A DNA stretch of 64,000 bases from Nocardiopsis eucommiae (GTDB lineage Bacteria > Actinomycetota > Actinomycetes > Streptosporangiales > Streptosporangiaceae). This document shows positions 60,918 through 64,000 of the stretch, piece after piece. Position numbers and translations under genes: made by a program. Each line of letters begins with the position of its first letter. The stretch's first letter is position 1. The notes beneath the pieces were generated by a model. It was not told where the DNA came from, ran no database searches, and was given only the letters and a program-made list of their open reading frames with translations. The DNA is taken from assembly GCA_018388625.1 (NCBI GenBank), contig CP074402.1, positions 1,550,001-1,614,000 on the forward strand, written 5' to 3'.

Positions 60918-63860
60918 ATGAACGACGCAATCACGCTGGCCGTCGCGGTCGCGTCCCCCTGGCGCTGATCGCACTGGTGGCGCTCTCGGCGCGGGGCCGA
61001 CTGAGCGTCCGCATCGCGGCGCGCAACGTCGGGCGGCGCCCGGGGCAGACCCTCCTCGTGGCCATGGGCCTGTCTCTGGCCGCGCTGCTCTTCTCGGCCT
61101 CCTTCACACTGGAGTCCACGCTCCACCAGGCGATGCGCGCGCAGCAGACCGCGGACCTCGGTGAGGTCGACGCGGTCGTGACGCCGGGCGGGGACGACGA
61201 CCGCGACGAGGACGACCCCGACAACGACCCCGACGCCGGACCTCCCATGCTGGAGCGCGACGACGTCCGGTCCGTCGAGAGGGCCCTGGACGACCCCGAC
61301 ACCACCGTCTCCTCCCTGCTCACCCTGCGCCTCCCCGTGGCCCACGAGCGCGCCGACCGCGGCGACCCCGGGCTCACGGTGCTCGGCGTCGCCAACAACG
61401 ACGCCGCGATCCGGCTCGTGGACGGCGATGGCACGGAGATCGCGCGCGGCGGCCTCGGCCAGGACGACGTCCTGTTGAGCCGGGAGGCCGCGCGGGAGCT
61501 GCGCGCCGACCGCGGCGACACGGTCGTCGTCGCCGGACGCCAGGCACGCGTCGTCGGCGTCTACGAGGCCGGTGCGCCCCTCGCCCCGCCCGAGTCCGCC
61601 CTCGTGCCGCTTTCCGCGCTCCAGCGCACCGCCGACCTGACCGGCCGGGTGAACACCGTCACCCTGTCCTACGGGCAGGAGGTCACCTGGGAGGCGGACG
61701 AGGACCCGGTCCGCACCGACCTCTCCTCCCTGGTCAGGACCAACGGGTGGGAGGCCGAACCGCTCCGCGCCTCCGCGCACGAGAGCGCGGACCGTCTCAC
61801 GACGGACCTGGCGACCCTGTTCCTCCTCTTCAGCCAGCTCTCCATGGTCGCGGGCGTGCTCCTCATCGTGCTCGTCGTCATGATGCTCGCGGGGGAGCGC
61901 CGCCAGGAGTTCGGCGTCCTGCGGGCGATGGGCATGAAACGCGGACGGCTGGGCCTCGTCCTGACCGTCGAGGGGCTGGGCTACGCGGTGCTGGCCTCGG
62001 CGGCCGGAACACTGGCCGGTTGGCTGGCGGGCGTGGCCGCCTCGCGGGTGCTGAGCGACCGCGTCGCCGACCCGGCCCTGCCCCCGCCCGCGCTGGAGTT
62101 CGGGTTCGACCCCGTGGCCATGGCGACCGCCTACCTCATCGGCGTCGGCGTCATCACGGTGGTGTTCACCTTCGCCGCCGCGCGCGCCTCCAAGGTGGAC
62201 ATCGTGTCCGCGCTGCGCGGGTCCGAGGCCCCGTCGCGGCGCCGCTGGTGGACCGTGCCCCTGCTCTCCCTGATCCTGCTGCTCGGGCTGGCCACGGCCG
62301 CTCTGGGCGTCCAGAACGGCACCGCGACCGAGACCCTGACCGGTCTGACGCTGGCGCTCGGGGGCCTGGGCGCGCTCCTGCCGAGGCTGCGGGTGCCCAG
62401 GCGCCCGGCCCACTCGCTGTGCGCCGCCGTGATCATCGCGCTCTGGTCCGTGCCGGGGAGCTGTTCGGGGACACCGGTTCCGGGATCACGCTGTTCTTCC
62501 TCGCCGGGATGGCGCTGGTCGCCGCCGGGGTGTGGCTGTTCGTGGCCAACAGCGACCTCGTCCAGAGCTTCCTGCGCCGCGTCCTGGCGCCCCTGCCGTC
62601 GATGGCCTCCGTGGTGCCCATCTCGGTGGCCTACTCCGTGCGCAACCGTGCCCAGGCGGGGATGACGATCGCGATGCTGAGCATCGTGGTCCTCACCATC
62701 ACCCTCAGCGGGTTCGTCACCGCCGCCGTCAACCAGGTCTACTCCGACCACCGTTCGGTGACCGGCGGGTTCGACGTGCGGGCCGAGTGGGTCGCCGGTC
62801 AGGGCGCGCCGCCCGAACTGGGCACCGTCCTGGCGGAGAGCCCGCGCGTGGACGCCGCGAAGGTGGAGCGCGTCGGCGGCTACCAGGAGGTCACGACCGA
62901 GGCCCGCCAGGTCGACGCGGACGCGGACGCGGAGGAGGTGCGGGTGTGGGGGCCGACGACGACTACCTGCTCGGCAACCGCTACCCGGTCTTCCTGCGCG
63001 CGGACGGCCTGGACACCTCCGAGGAGGTCTGGGACGAGCTCCGGCGCACCCCGAACACCGCCGTGGTCTCCGCCGCCATGATCCCCAGCGACTCCGCCGC
63101 CTTCGTCGGCGGCGGGAGCGACCTCGAACTGGAGGGCGTCGACGTCCTGGACGACGGCCTGCCCGCGAACCTGAGGCTGGAGGTCACCGAACCGGACGGC
63201 GACACCACCACGACGCTCCGGGTCATCGGCGTCGTGGACCGCAGCGCCGAGTACCTGGGTGACGTCGTCACCTCGACCGAGGGGCTGAGCCGGGTCACCG
63301 GTGAGGACGCCGTACCCGGGAACTGGTTCGTCCGGGCACAGGACCGGGACGAGGTCGGCAAGCTGGAGGTCGCCCTCCAGAGGGCGCTGATGGACCACGG
63401 GGTCACCACCACCCCGATGCGCGAGGAGGTGGAGTTCCGGGCCTCGTCCAACGGCGTCGTGCAGTGGCTTCTCATGGCGTTCATGGGCTTCGGGCTCGTG
63501 GTCGGCTGCGCGGCCCTCGGCGTGGTCAGCATCAGGTCGATCTCCGAGCGCCGCAACCAGATCGGCGTCCTGCGCGCCATCGGCATGCAGATCTCCGGGG
63601 TCCGCAGGCTCTTCCTGATCGAGTCCCTGGTCATCACCGTGAGCGGGATCGCCCTCGGTGTCGGGCTCGGTTTCGCGGTCTCGCCCGGACTCGTCGACTC
63701 ACTGCGTGTGGACCTGCCGGGGGTCGTCTACACGGTGCCCGTGTCCGTGCTGGTCGGGGTCGTCGGAGTCACCCTGGTGTTCTCCACGGTGGTCTCCGTC
63801 CTGACGTCGCGGAGGGCGGGCGAGGTACCCCCGGCGGAGGCGCTCCGTGGTCAGTCCTGA
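60918..63860 (+). CDS. FtsX-like ABC transporter permease (three apparent frameshifts)
   Basis: A protein of about 981 residues with two FtsX-type halves. The first half is PGQTLLVAMGLSLAALLFSA, followed by a large extracellular domain with an acidic stretch (GDDDRDEDDPDNDPD) and then ERRQEFGVLRAMGMKRGRLG. The second half has NRAQAGMTIAMLSIVVLTIT and later SERRNQIGVLRAIGMQISGV. Single bases are missing near 60955, 62450 and 62950. The ATG at 60918 directly follows the ATPase stop, so the two are one unit. It likely exports lipids, peptides or hydrophobic compounds, or acts in envelope mechanotransmission; the substrate is not evident. Confidence 0.83.
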
Positions 63861-64000
63861 GAACGAACCGGCCCCGCTGCGCCGCAACCGGTCGTTCCGC
63901 ATCCTGTGGACCGGTCAGTTCGCCGCGCAGCTCGGCCCGGGCATGGGAGCCGTCGCCTACCCCGTCATCCTCCTGGACCTGGGCGGGACACCGGCCCTGA
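63847..64000 (+). CDS. MFS transporter, N-terminal fragment (runs off the window)
   Basis: The frame starts at the GTG at 63847, overlapping the permease stop by 14 bp, and stays open to the right edge. RRNRSFRILWTGQFAAQLGP, then GAVAYPVILLDLGGTPAL, matches the first membrane segment of MFS exporters of the EntS/macrolide-efflux type. Overlap with the ABC genes suggests a joint export operon. Only about 51 residues are visible. Confidence 0.7.
   Translation, partial: MVSPENEPAPLRRNRSFRILWTGQFAAQLGPGMGAVAYPVILLDLGGTPAL

Overview
This 64 kb window is very GC-rich chromosomal DNA with GTG/TTG starts and tight operons. It reads as a filamentous actinomycete, most likely Nocardiopsis or a close relative. 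That placement rests on gene content (F420-type LLM oxidoreductases, DUF3145- and DUF5998-like proteins, a PucR regulator, a PatA-type acetyltransferase with its GNAT domain first, a Zur-type operator, an actinobacterial I-E-type CRISPR repeat) and is an inference, not a database match. There is no sign of a phage, plasmid or insertion sequence, and I saw no tRNA or rRNA gene.

An important caveat is that about 28 genes are interrupted by apparent frameshifts, more than 40 in all. Nearly every one is repaired by adding back a single base, usually in a short run of G or C, and adding them back gives whole-codon lengths close to family norms. I treat this as sequencing or assembly error, not decay, and annotate such genes as single CDSs spanning the breaks.

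Layout. 0.3-9.3 kb: RecQ helicase with a phosphoribosyltransferase-like tail, PfkB sugar kinase, PatA-like acetyltransferase, DUF5998-like protein, enoyl-CoA hydratase, metallo-beta-lactamase-fold hydrolase. 9.4-12.9 kb: a three-gene operon of ECF sigma factor, small beta-rich protein and TPR-CHAT caspase-like protease, the most intriguing system here because its parts parallel the output arm of the type III-E Craspase system. 13-17 kb: DUF3145, DUF1707, a coupled ATP-grasp/inositol-phosphatase pair, and a Raf-kinase-inhibitor-like protein. 17-22.7 kb: LLM oxidoreductase, PucR regulator and the aspartate:alanine exchange pair aspT/aspD. 23-31.4 kb: lipoprotein, monooxygenase-like protein, aldo/keto reductase, methyltransferase, divergent acyl-CoA dehydrogenase and acyl-CoA synthetase sharing a region with two similar palindromes, LLM oxidoreductase, and an FHA-like/helix-turn-helix protein.

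31.4-39.8 kb: sugar locus 1, a galactofuranose/ribose-type ABC importer beside a secreted GH2 enzyme with an AbfB-like arabinofuranose-binding tail and a divergent LacI regulator. 39.8-41.5 kb: divergent LysR (ArgP/LysG-like) and LysE exporter. 41.6-41.9 kb: a small CRISPR array without cas genes in the window. 42-43.6 kb: CPBP protease and divergent MerR. 43.6-49.5 kb: sugar locus 2, a GH43 glycosidase, CUT1-type importer and divergent LacI with three matching operators.

49.6-64 kb: Zur-box-controlled CobW-like protein with a degenerate P-loop, FAD monooxygenase, sirtuin, PIG-L deacetylase, pyruvate carboxylase, TetR with divergent esterase, a lower-GC regulatory stretch, and a MacB/FtsX-type ABC exporter followed by the start of an MFS transporter that runs off the window.
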